59,665 nt of DNA. It comes from Bacteroidaceae bacterium. GTDB taxonomy: Bacteria; Bacteroidota; Bacteroidia; Bacteroidales; Bacteroidaceae. The stretch spans positions 1 through 59,665 of the forward strand of contig JAFVTL010000072.1 of assembly GCA_017503235.1 (NCBI GenBank), read 5' to 3'. The notes below the pieces were generated by a model. That model was not told the DNA's origin. It searched no databases and worked only from the letters and a program-made list of their open reading frames with translations. Shown piece after piece: positions 7,410 through 14,976 of the stretch (the first letter of the stretch is position 1; every line of letters starts with the position of its first letter). A program made the position numbers and the translations under genes.

Positions 7410-9230
7410 CTACATTCGTTCAGGCACTTCGATACCCAACAGACCCATACCGGTCTTGACAATCTTACCAACGTTCTGACTCAGAGCCAAGCGGAAGATT
7501 TTGAGAGCTTCGTTCTCTTCACGCAGGATGCTGAAGTCGTGGTAGAACTGGTTGTATTCTTTCACCAATTCATAGATATAGTTGGCGATTACTGACGGAT
7601 TGTAGTCAGTACCCGCTTGCTTGACGGTATTCTTGAAGTCGGCCAGCATCTGAATCAGGCCTTCTTCCTTGGTGCTGAGTTGGAGACCGGCAGGGATAAC
7701 AGCCGGAATTTCGATGCCTTGTTCGGCTGCCTTGCGGAGTACGGACTGGATACGGGCGTATGTATATTGGATGAACGGACCGGTATTTCCATTGAAGTCG
7801 ATGGATTCCTTCGGATTGAACGTCATGTTCTTGCGGGCATCCACCTTCAAGATGAAGTACTTCAACGCACCAAGACCCACAATGCGGGCGATGTTTTCAG
7901 CTTCTTCTTGAGTCAAGCCATCGAGCTTGCCGAGTTCGGCTGAGGTTTCCTTGGCGGTTTCAATCATAGAAGCCATCAAGTCGTCAGCATCCACCACCGT
8001 ACCTTCACGGCTCTTCATCTTACCTTCGGGCAATTCTACCATACCGTATGAGAAGTGCACCAATCCCTTGCCCCATTCGAAGCCGAGCTTGTCGAGGAGG
8101 ATAGAAAGCACTTGGAAGTGATAGTTCTGTTCGTTTCCTACCACATAAATCATCTTGTCGATGGGGAAATCTTGGAAGCGGAGCTTGGCGGTACCGATGT
8201 CCTGAGTCATGTACACCGATGTGCCATCGCCACGGAGCAAAAGCTTGTGGTCAAGGCCTTCAGCGGTCAAGTCGGCCCAAACGGAACCATCTTCCTTGCG
8301 GAAGAAGAATCCCTTGTCCAAACCTTCCATCACCTTTTCCTTACCTTCGAGGTAAGTCTGCGATTCGTAGTAAATCTTGTCGAAGCCCACACCCATCTGA
8401 GCGTATGTTTCATCGAAACCGGCATATACCCAGTTGTTCATCTTTTCCCAAAGACCACGCACTTCGGGGTCGTTGGCTTCCCACTTGCGGAGCATTTCAC
8501 GGGCTTCGAGCATCAACGGTGAGTTGGCTTCAGCCTTAGCCTTGGCTTCTTCTTCACCGAGACCTTCCGCTTGGTATTGAGCCATCAGCTCCTTCACTTC
8601 AGCCTTATAGTGCTTGTCGAAGGCTACATAGTAATCACCGATGAGGTGGTCGCCCTTCTTACCGCTCGATTCGGGAGTTTCACCATTACCATACTTCAAC
8701 CAAGCCAACATCGACTTGCAGATGTGGATACCACGGTCGTTTACAATGTTGGTCTTCACCACCTTGTTGCCATTGGCAGCCATCACATTGGCCAACGCCC
8801 AACCGAGGAGGTTGTTGCGGACGTGTCCCAAGTGGAGAGGCTTGTTGGTGTTTGGCGAAGAATATTCAATCATCACCAATGGAGAGTCTTCTGTAGCCTT
8901 GGTGATACCATATTCGGCATCGGCATGGATGCTGTTGAGGAGTTCAATCCAGCAATCGGAAGCGATAGTCAGATTAAGGAAACCTTTTACGGCGTTGTAG
9001 TCCGACACCAATTCCGGTGCCTGCTGCTTCAAGTATTCACCGATTTCCTGAGCGGTTTGTTCGGGTCCCTTCTTGCTCATCTTGAGGAACGGGAACACCA
9101 CAAGGGTCAAGTGACCTTCAAATTCTTTCTTGGTCTTTTGGAGTTGCACCATCTTTTCGGGCACTTCCTGACCATAGAGTGTATTCAGTGCAGCTATGAC
9201 GGCCGCAGAGAGTTTCTGTTCGATATTCAT
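7410..9230 (-). CDS. argS: Arginyl-tRNA synthetase
   Basis: A 606-residue class I aminoacyl-tRNA synthetase that charges tRNA-Arg in the cytoplasm. The N-terminal Add1-like domain that recognises the tRNA D-loop occupies about 1-110. The HIGH motif appears as HLGH in NKPLHLGHVRNN (about 134), the KMSK-equivalent loop as GKMKSREG, and a C-terminal DALR anticodon-binding domain ends in the invariant-like M residue. Length is close to the family norm. The ATG at 9230 sits 34 bp below a TATCTTTG/TTGG promoter. Codon choice is biased to AAG, AAC and GAC, as expected for a well-expressed gene. Confidence 0.97.
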   Translation of the reverse strand: MNIEQKLSAAVIAALNTLYGQEVPEKMVQLQKTKKEFEGHLTLVVFPFLKMSKKGPEQTAQEIGEYLKQQAPELVSDYNAVKGFLNLTIASDCWIELLNSIHADAEYGITKATEDSPLVMIEYSSPNTNKPLHLGHVRNNLLGWALANVMAANGNKVVKTNIVNDRGIHICKSMLAWLKYGNGETPESSGKKGDHLIGDYYVAFDKHYKAEVKELMAQYQAEGLGEEEAKAKAEANSPLMLEAREMLRKWEANDPEVRGLWEKMNNWVYAGFDETYAQMGVGFDKIYYESQTYLEGKEKVMEGLDKGFFFRKEDGSVWADLTAEGLDHKLLLRGDGTSVYMTQDIGTAKLRFQDFPIDKMIYVVGNEQNYHFQVLSILLDKLGFEWGKGLVHFSYGMVELPEGKMKSREGTVVDADDLMASMIETAKETSAELGKLDGLTQEEAENIARIVGLGALKYFILKVDARKNMTFNPKESIDFNGNTGPFIQYTYARIQSVLRKAAEQGIEIPAVIPAGLQLSTKEEGLIQMLADFKNTVKQAGTDYNPSVIANYIYELVKEYNQFYHDFSILREENEALKIFRLALSQNVGKIVKTGMGLLGIEVPERM

Positions 9231-9263
9231 AACGCGTTACTAAGTACTTATTTAAATTGGATG

Positions 9264-9295
9264 CAAAGATACGGGTTTTCTTCGAATCTATCCAA
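9264..9295 (-). promoter_or_regulatory. argS promoter (-33 TTGG, -7 TATCTTTG)
   Basis: On the minus strand TTGG (9295-9292) is followed after 20 bp by TATCTTTG (9271-9264), matching the Bacteroides TTTG-N19-21-TAnnTTTG layout. Transcription would start near 9257, leaving a leader of about 27 nt. Confidence 0.65.
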
Positions 9296-9470
9296 TATCG
9301 GGCTAACTTTTCGGGTATCTTCAGCAGAGGTGCGATGAATCACACTTGATGTAATCCTCCGGAGGAATCAGGTAGTTCGGACAATGCCCGATTTAAAACT
9401 TGAACAAAAATGGAAGAAAATCCTTACAACAAGCAGATAAAGCCTGAAAAAGCATCGAATATAATCAATA

Positions 9471-9548
9471 CATAAGTTGTGAATAGCTGTTCATAAGTTG
9501 CGAACAGCTGTACAGAACATTGTGAATAGCCGTACATAACTTATGTAC
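9471..9548. repeat. Array of palindromes with 21-22-bp period (array 2)
   Basis: This lies in the gene-free stretch 9231-9771. Units start at 9471, 9492, 9513 and 9535 and carry cores GAATAGCTGTTC, GAACAGCTGTAC and GAATAGCCGTAC, centred at 9486.5, 9507.5 and 9529.5. A perfect odd palindrome, GTACATAACTTATGTAC (9532-9548), follows at 9540. Intermediate weaker dyads fall half a period away. Apart from this array, the argS promoter and the hairpin at 9647, nothing was seen in the stretch. Confidence 0.72.
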
Positions 9549-9646
9549 AGATTTTCTTTCATGAAACATCAGGTTTTACACACTGAATTTCAAGCATTTA
9601 ACAAAGGAAAGTATACTATTCCTCGCAGATTGAAATATGAATAATA

Positions 9647-9666
9647 GGATGCAATGAATTGCGTCC
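9647..9666. repeat. Short hairpin repeat GGATGCAATGAATTGCGTCC
   Basis: GGATGCAA and TTGCGTCC pair over 8 bp (one G-T pair) around a TGAA loop. It lies about 105 bp beyond the end of the ZnuC-like gene and could be a processing or terminator-like hairpin, although no T-run follows. Confidence 0.5.
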
Positions 9667-9771
9667 CTACTACAAACTTCACACGGGAACTTCACCATAA
9701 ATCATTGAGAATGAACAAGTATGAAGATAAACAAGAAGTGACGGCATTTTATCTTTCAACCCTGTTTCACG

Positions 9772-10539
9772 CTATTTATGCGAATGATTCTTCAATACGC
9801 GATGAGGCAAATGGCCATGCCCCACCAGTTCGATAGGACAACCGAAGTGTTCTCCCAACCATTCGGGCGATACCTCCGTATCGGGATGATAATCGAGCGT
9901 TCCATTCACACAGGCTACCGACTTCACATTCTGAAGAATGGTTCCGATGTCGTGACTGATGAGCACGATAGCACACTCGCGGTTGATTTCCTCCAACAAG
10001 GAATAGAGCTTCGTTTCAAACTGCTTGTCGATGTAGGTATTCGGTTCATCCAGAATCAAGACCTCAGGATTGGAAACCAAGGCACGCCCCAACAACGCAC
10101 GTTGTAACTGACCGCCACTCAGTTGACCGATAGGCCGGTCCTCCAAACCTTCCAAGCCCATGCGAACCAATGTTTCGTGTGCCTGCTCGTGCTGTTCGGC
10201 GCTATACCCACGAAACAAGGACTTCTGTCCACTCAAACCGGACAGAATGACTTCATACACCGAAATGGGGAACTTCTTGTCGATGGTGTTGTATTGGGGC
10301 AAATAGCCAATGGTCAGCTTCGACACCTCGCTGCCCTCCCGGAAGCAGCGGATTCGCCCTTCATCGGGATGATGCAGGCCCAAGATACATTTCACCAGCG
10401 TAGTCTTTCCACCGCCATTAGGACCTATGATGCCCAAGAAATCGCGTTCGTAGATGGTAAGGTCCACGTTCTCCAGCACCTTCTTTCCATCGTAAGAAGC
10501 AGCCAATCCGTTGATTTCGATGATAGATGCAGGCTTCAT
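9772..10539 (-). CDS. Metal ABC transporter ATP-binding protein (ZnuC/MntB type)
   Basis: 255 residues with a single ABC ATPase domain. Walker A is GPNGGGKTTL (about 38-47), the signature is LSGGQLQRAL and Walker B is VLILDEPN, followed by a switch His in ISHDIG. The C-terminal His-rich segment (ELVGHGHLPHRVLKNHSHK) is common in zinc/manganese ABC ATPases. It would energise uptake of the metal captured by the binding protein encoded 1 bp upstream. No permease gene is found in the window, so the membrane partner must be elsewhere. It is the last gene of a tight five-gene leftward cluster. Zinc versus manganese specificity cannot be read from the sequence. Confidence 0.88.
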   Translation of the reverse strand: MKPASIIEINGLAASYDGKKVLENVDLTIYERDFLGIIGPNGGGKTTLVKCILGLHHPDEGRIRCFREGSEVSKLTIGYLPQYNTIDKKFPISVYEVILSGLSGQKSLFRGYSAEQHEQAHETLVRMGLEGLEDRPIGQLSGGQLQRALLGRALVSNPEVLILDEPNTYIDKQFETKLYSLLEEINRECAIVLISHDIGTILQNVKSVACVNGTLDYHPDTEVSPEWLGEHFGCPIELVGHGHLPHRVLKNHSHK

Positions 10540-10540
10540 C

Positions 10541-11401
10541 TTAGTGCTCGGTCAAAGTTCGTGCCACTTTCAACATCTCGTCCTGCCACTGATAGCTGAG
10601 CGGATTGATGGGAACTATCCGCAAGCCCAATTCATCGGCTATCAACAATGCATTGTCCATGCTGAATTCCTTCTGCAGGAACAACACATTTACGCCATGC
10701 TCCTTACAGGTTTCCATCAGTTCTTTCAAATGAGCCGGCGAAGGTTCCTTTCCTCCATCCTCTATACAAATTTGCTTCAAGCCATATTCGCGGGCATAAT
10801 AGCTCAAGGAAGGGTGATAGATGAGGAACGTGCTGTCTGCATTCTGACAGAGGAAATCGCGGACAAGACTGTCCGTTGCAGATATCACTTGTTTCAAGCT
10901 GTCCAGGCGATGCTTGTAAAAAGGCTGTGAAGCCTCATCCATCTTGCACAAAGCATTGTATACATTCTCGGCAATAATCTCCGCATTTACCGTAGAATTC
11001 CAGATATGTGGCTCCACACCATGATGATGGTGCCCATCGGTAGAATGGGATTCCTCGTGAATCCAATCCACACCCTCCGACATGTCATAGATCTTCAGGT
11101 CAGGAAGATTTTCACTCAATCGGTCCATCCACACCTCTTCAAAGCCTATATGCCCTATCCGGAGATAAGCTGCACTCTGGTTCAAGTCAATCATCTGTTG
11201 TGGAGTGGGGTCGTAAGTTTCAGGACTTACTCCCTTAGGAACCATACTGACCACCTCATAGCGGTCGCCTGCCACCGCTTCCGCAAAATAGCGCAATGGT
11301 TCTATTGTAACCATCAGAATCGGTTTCTCGTTTTTCTGTGCCGCAGGCTTACAGGCTGACATGCACAGCAGCATTGCCATTAAATATCCCAGTTTCTTCA
11401 T
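10541..11401 (-). CDS. Zinc/manganese-binding lipoprotein (ZnuA/TroA family)
   Basis: 286 residues. A lipoprotein signal (MKKLGYLMAMLLCMSAC, lipidated Cys at 17) precedes a TroA-like cluster A-I binding fold. The His-rich loop TDGHHHHGVEPHIWNS is typical of zinc-binding members and carries the DPHxW-like metal-site His (here EPHIW). Further ligands are expected at His in IYHPSLSY and Glu/Asp in the C-terminal lobe. It should hand metal to an ABC permease; the ATPase follows after 1 bp, but no permease is present here. It lies 12 bp below mnmD, so metal import is embedded in a cluster with a tRNA-modifying enzyme. Confidence 0.88.
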   Translation of the reverse strand: MKKLGYLMAMLLCMSACKPAAQKNEKPILMVTIEPLRYFAEAVAGDRYEVVSMVPKGVSPETYDPTPQQMIDLNQSAAYLRIGHIGFEEVWMDRLSENLPDLKIYDMSEGVDWIHEESHSTDGHHHHGVEPHIWNSTVNAEIIAENVYNALCKMDEASQPFYKHRLDSLKQVISATDSLVRDFLCQNADSTFLIYHPSLSYYAREYGLKQICIEDGGKEPSPAHLKELMETCKEHGVNVLFLQKEFSMDNALLIADELGLRIVPINPLSYQWQDEMLKVARTLTEH

Positions 11402-11413
11402 ATACTAATTGTA

Positions 11414-12070
11414 TTATTGCTTGGTTGCACGTAAAATTTCCCGTTTCCCTCCCGGAGGACCAGCCAAACGCTCCACCACAAACCCCGATGACTGAAGCAT
11501 TCTGCGAACCACTCCTTTGGCACAATAAGTGGTAAGAATACCCCCATTGTTCAAGCATTCATAGAGTGAATCGAAAAGTTTCTGGTCCCACATTTCGGGT
11601 TGTTTCTCCGGAGCAAAGGCATCGAAGTAAACAATGTCATATCCTTTCTCGAACTTGTATTGGGTAAAGTCCCCCGCTATCTTATGTAATGTAAACCACG
11701 GAGTCAAGGCTGCATCCTGCCCCCAAGGCGAACGATGAATGGCTGCATAATCCTCTTCATGACCCAAGCCTATTATAGAAGGATAATCCAATTTAAGGAT
11801 AGTTTCTTCAGGCAAGGGATAACGTTCTATCCCCGTATAATGCACCTTTCGTCCGGTTCCTTCTGCAGCCAGAAGCGTCAGGAAGCAGTTGAGCCCCGTT
11901 CCCAATCCGATTTCCAAGATGCGAGGATGTAGAACCGATGAATGTTTCAGCCCCTTATCAATAAAGATATGTTGCGATTCAGTCAATGCACCCTTCACCG
12001 AATGGTAGTGTTCATCCATCTCGGGTACATAAAGCGTATAGCTGCCGTCTGCCGTCTTTTCCAGTTCCAT
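11414..12070 (-). CDS. mnmD: tRNA 5-methylaminomethyl-2-thiouridine methyltransferase MnmD
   Basis: 218 residues with the MnmC N-terminal/DUF752 methyltransferase fold. EIGLGTGLNCFLTLLAAEG is the SAM-binding motif I; YFDAFAPEKQPEMW is the characteristic catalytic DAFAP motif. It converts aminomethyl-uridine to methylaminomethyl-uridine at tRNA wobble position 34. It lacks the C-terminal FAD domain of E. coli MnmC, as expected for stand-alone MnmD. It is sandwiched at 1 bp from the YqaA-like gene and 12 bp from the metal-binding lipoprotein, so translation is probably coupled. Confidence 0.88.
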   Translation of the reverse strand: MELEKTADGSYTLYVPEMDEHYHSVKGALTESQHIFIDKGLKHSSVLHPRILEIGLGTGLNCFLTLLAAEGTGRKVHYTGIERYPLPEETILKLDYPSIIGLGHEEDYAAIHRSPWGQDAALTPWFTLHKIAGDFTQYKFEKGYDIVYFDAFAPEKQPEMWDQKLFDSLYECLNNGGILTTYCAKGVVRRMLQSSGFVVERLAGPPGGKREILRATKQ

Positions 12071-12071
12071 C

Positions 12072-12539
12072 TTAGTGAATCATTGAAGCCGCCTCCATCA
12101 CTCCCCACACCAACAGGGCATAACGAAGAATTTTACCTATAGTCATTGAAAATACCACAATCCATATATTCGCACGCATCATCCCCAGGACAATCGAAAT
12201 GGCACTGCCCAATATAGGAATGAAAGCAAAGAAAGCCATCCAGGCACCACGGCCCTTCACGAAACGCTCTGCCTTGTCCAACTTCTCTTTCTTCACGTGG
12301 AAATACTTTTCAATCCATACCATGTTGCCAAGATGTCCCATCCAATAGCAGGTCATACCTCCCGCTACATTTCCGGCCGTAGCGGACAGCACACTGAAAG
12401 CAGGGTCAAGACTCAACGTCGTTACACAAGCCACCAATACAGCCTCCGAACTGAAAGGGATGACACTGCCCGCAATGAACGAGCCGATGAACAACCCCAC
12501 ATAGCCCCAGTCTATCAGAAATTGAAGTATTACATCCAT
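12072..12539 (-). CDS. YqaA-like/DedA-related membrane protein
   Basis: 155 residues, mostly hydrophobic, with three to four membrane segments. The VGLFIGSFIAGSVIPFSSE stretch and the later GAWMAFFAFIPILGSAIS segment match the SNARE-associated/YqaA branch of the DedA superfamily, some members of which are linked to lipid flipping and envelope homeostasis. The exact substrate is unknown. Its first 10 bp overlap the end of the upstream membrane-protein gene and it is 1 bp from mnmD, so it is part of the same operon. Confidence 0.8.
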   Translation of the reverse strand: MDVILQFLIDWGYVGLFIGSFIAGSVIPFSSEAVLVACVTTLSLDPAFSVLSATAGNVAGGMTCYWMGHLGNMVWIEKYFHVKKEKLDKAERFVKGRGAWMAFFAFIPILGSAISIVLGMMRANIWIVVFSMTIGKILRYALLVWGVMEAASMIH

Positions 12540-13447
12540 AAATTATAGCAAGTCAAAAGAAAAGAACTAACCAACATAACAATGAAAAAGACAGAAGCAA
12601 ACCGGTTTCGTGTTAAAGTAAACAAATGTCCGGCCAAAAAAGAAGTACCAATAAGCTGGATAGGCAGCAAAACCATCAAATGACAAGGCTGCAACAAGAG
12701 GAACAACAGGGTAAACAGACTCAGATACAGCCAAAAGAACAGAAAGATGCGAGTGCGTGACTTGTCTTGATAAGAGACCTGAAAATAATGTACACTACAA
12801 ACCATCTGGAGAACCATAACCACTATCCACGATACCCATTCCACAACTGACACCTCCGACCAAACGACCGGACGGAAACTTACCAATTCCTGGAAAGGAG
12901 CATAGAAAAGAGGCATTTCATCGTGCCAGAAAGCATGCCCGAAAAGGAAGAGATAAGGAACCAACAATCCGAACAAAGCAGCAAAGACACTCTTTACAGA
13001 GAGTGCCCGGAAAACAAAGGCACCAAACAAGAACAATGGAACGTAATATAACAGCTGAGGAAAAGCGAGACTTCCCAAGCTCAAGAACAGGAAAGCATGG
13101 AATACAGGGAAAACGGCACGAGCCGATTCGTAGCTATAAAACAACGAGAAAGCTGCCGCCATAAAAGCCGGAACCGCACAACAGCTCCATTGAAAAGGAT
13201 GAAGGAATCCCAAGGCCGAGAACAGGCACCAATAGATACATACAGGTAAAGAGGTACGGGTACGAATCAGCGAGAACGTGGTATTGGCCTCAATCATCAA
13301 ATAACCGGTAAGGGCAACCGTGGCAAGAGTCCCCAACTCGCTCCAAGAATCAAGGCCTATTATCCAAATGAGCAGACAAAACAAGACAGCGACGGGGAGG
13401 GTCATTCTTCCCGTTGCCACATTTATCTGTAATCTGTTTTCTCTCAT
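12530..13447 (-). CDS. Polytopic membrane protein of unknown function
   Basis: 305 residues, not recognised. It is very hydrophobic, with about eight to ten predicted membrane segments separated by short loops, and has no obvious catalytic motif. It opens a tight leftward cluster (YqaA-like, MnmD, ZnuA-like, ZnuC-like) and overlaps the next gene by 10 bp. A TATTTTTG box at 13471-13478 lies 24 bp above its ATG and probably drives the whole cluster. A function in the envelope is only inference from its membrane character. Confidence 0.75.
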   Translation of the reverse strand: MRENRLQINVATGRMTLPVAVLFCLLIWIIGLDSWSELGTLATVALTGYLMIEANTTFSLIRTRTSLPVCIYWCLFSALGFLHPFQWSCCAVPAFMAAAFSLFYSYESARAVFPVFHAFLFLSLGSLAFPQLLYYVPLFLFGAFVFRALSVKSVFAALFGLLVPYLFLFGHAFWHDEMPLFYAPFQELVSFRPVVWSEVSVVEWVSWIVVMVLQMVCSVHYFQVSYQDKSRTRIFLFFWLYLSLFTLLFLLLQPCHLMVLLPIQLIGTSFLAGHLFTLTRNRFASVFFIVMLVSSFLLTCYNLWM

Positions 13448-13470
13448 TGGGCAACAGTTCTAAGTCCGCA

Positions 13471-13478
13471 CAAAAATA
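13471..13478 (-). promoter_or_regulatory. -7 promoter box of the membrane protein/mnmD/metal-transport cluster
   Basis: TATTTTTG on the minus strand matches TAnnTTTG, 24 bp upstream of the ATG at 13447. No clear -33 element is visible. Confidence 0.5.
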
Positions 13479-13553
13479 ATGAATTTATAGAGAAGTTCAT
13501 CCAAACAGGATGTGAAAAGTAAATCCAAACGCTCCTTTATGTACTTGCATATA

Positions 13554-13586
13554 CAACATTGGCGGTCCAAAGAACCGCCAATGTTG
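13554..13586 (-). terminator. Hairpin downstream of purD
   Basis: CAACATTGGCGGT (13554-13566) and ACCGCCAATGTTG (13574-13586) form a perfect 13-bp stem with a 7-nt loop, 19 bp past the purD stop at 13605. There is no strong T-run on either side, so it may be a terminator or a 3'-end stabilising hairpin. Confidence 0.6.
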
Positions 13587-13604
13587 TCATGATATATCTA
13601 TTGA

Positions 13605-14873
13605 TTACAAATCGAAACCAATATCCGAACGGAAGTATTTCTTTTCAAACTGAATCTTTTTGGCACCTTCAAATGATTGCGCCAAAGCTTCTTCCTTGTT
13701 GGCTCCGTAAGAGCTGACAGCAATGACACGACCACCATTGGTCACTACCTGACCGTCCTTCATAGCGGTACCGGCATGGAATACGATGCTATTTTCGATG
13801 GTGTCCAAACCGTTGATGGCATAGCCTTTGTCGTAATGTTCGGGATAACCGCCCGAAACAAGCATCACACATACAGCTGCACGTTCGTCTATCACCAAAG
13901 TTTTTTCATTCAAGTTTCCTGCGGCTACTCCTTCGAAGAGTTCCACCAAGTCGCTCTTGATGCGGAGCATCACACTTTCTGTTTCGGGGTCGCCCATGCG
14001 GACATTGTATTCGATGACCATCGGTTCACCCTTCACGTTGATGAGTCCGAAGAAAATGAATCCTTTGTAGTCGATTCCTTCTTCTGCCAAACCTTCTACG
14101 GTAGGACGGATGATGCGGTCTTCCACCTTCTGCATCCATTCTTTAGTGGCAAACGGAACGGGCGATACACTACCCATACCACCGGTATTCAAGCCCTTGT
14201 CGCCTTCACCAATGCGCTTGTAGTCCTTGGCTTCGGGCAAGATCTTGTAGTTCTTGCCATCGGTCAGCACAAACACTGAACATTCGATACCGCTCAGGAA
14301 TTCTTCAATCACTACAGTAGCCGATGCATTGCCGAACATACCGCCCAACATTTCTTTCAGTTCCTTCTTGGCTTCTTCGAGTGTAGGAAGAATCAGCACA
14401 CCCTTGCCGGCACAAAGTCCGTCAGCCTTCAATACATAAGGTGCTTCGAGAGTTTCGAGGAATGCATAGCCTTCTTCCAAATTGTCTGCAGTTATAGTCT
14501 TATATCCAGCTGTCGGGATGTGATGGCGTTGCATAAATCCCTTGGCAAACTCCTTGCTGCCTTCAAGTACGGCACCGGCTTTGGAAGGACCGATAACGGG
14601 GATATCCTTCAAGGATGCGTCGTTCTTGAAGAAGTCGTATACTCCCTTTACCAACGGATCTTCGGGACCTACGACCACCATGTTGATGTTGTTTTCGATA
14701 ACAAATGCTTTGATGGATTCAAAATCGTCGGCCTTGATGGATACGTTTTCGCCTGCATTGCTTGTACCAGCATTACCTGGAGCAATGTATAACTTCTCGA
14801 TTTTCGGACTTTGGGCAATTTTCCATGCCAAGGCGTGTTCACGTCCGCCTGAACCTAATAGTAATATTTTCAT
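13605..14873 (-). CDS. purD: Phosphoribosylamine-glycine ligase (GAR synthetase)
   Basis: A 422-residue ATP-grasp ligase catalysing the second step of purine synthesis (phosphoribosylamine + glycine + ATP). It starts [18 protein letters not shown], the family N-terminal signature. The ATP-grasp core includes [14 protein letters not shown], and the metal-binding region has [12 protein letters not shown]. Length is normal. It is a stand-alone gene here; the gap to the upstream peptidase gene is filled by an inverted repeat (14891-14969). No purine riboswitch is visible. Confidence 0.97.
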   Translation of the reverse strand: MKILLLGSGGREHALAWKIAQSPKIEKLYIAPGNAGTSNAGENVSIKADDFESIKAFVIENNINMVVVGPEDPLVKGVYDFFKNDASLKDIPVIGPSKAGAVLEGSKEFAKGFMQRHHIPTAGYKTITADNLEEGYAFLETLEAPYVLKADGLCAGKGVLILPTLEEAKKELKEMLGGMFGNASATVVIEEFLSGIECSVFVLTDGKNYKILPEAKDYKRIGEGDKGLNTGGMGSVSPVPFATKEWMQKVEDRIIRPTVEGLAEEGIDYKGFIFFGLINVKGEPMVIEYNVRMGDPETESVMLRIKSDLVELFEGVAAGNLNEKTLVIDERAAVCVMLVSGGYPEHYDKGYAINGLDTIENSIVFHAGTAMKDGQVVTNGGRVIAVSSYGANKEEALAQSFEGAKKIQFEKKYFRSDIGFDL

Positions 14874-14890
14874 TGATGATATGTTTTTTT

Positions 14891-14969
14891 TACCACAGAT
14901 TACACAGATTTACACGGATTATATTTCTGATAAAAAAGAATCTATGTTCATCTGTGTAATCTGTGGTGA
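14891..14969. repeat. Dispersed inverted repeat, copy 2 (CACAGATTACACAGATT family)
   Basis: Left arm TACCACAGATTACACAGATT and right end TCTGTGTAATCTGTGGTGA are inverted repeats around an AT-rich centre. It fills the gap between the DPP IV-like gene and purD, just as copy 1 fills the argS-rnhA gap. Confidence 0.8.
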
Positions 14970-14976
14970 GGCATTA

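Noticed and set aside
9654-9836. Plus-strand frame of 60 residues near the end of the ZnuC-like gene
   Set aside because: It overlaps the 3' end of the ZnuC-like gene in antisense and starts inside a hairpin repeat.
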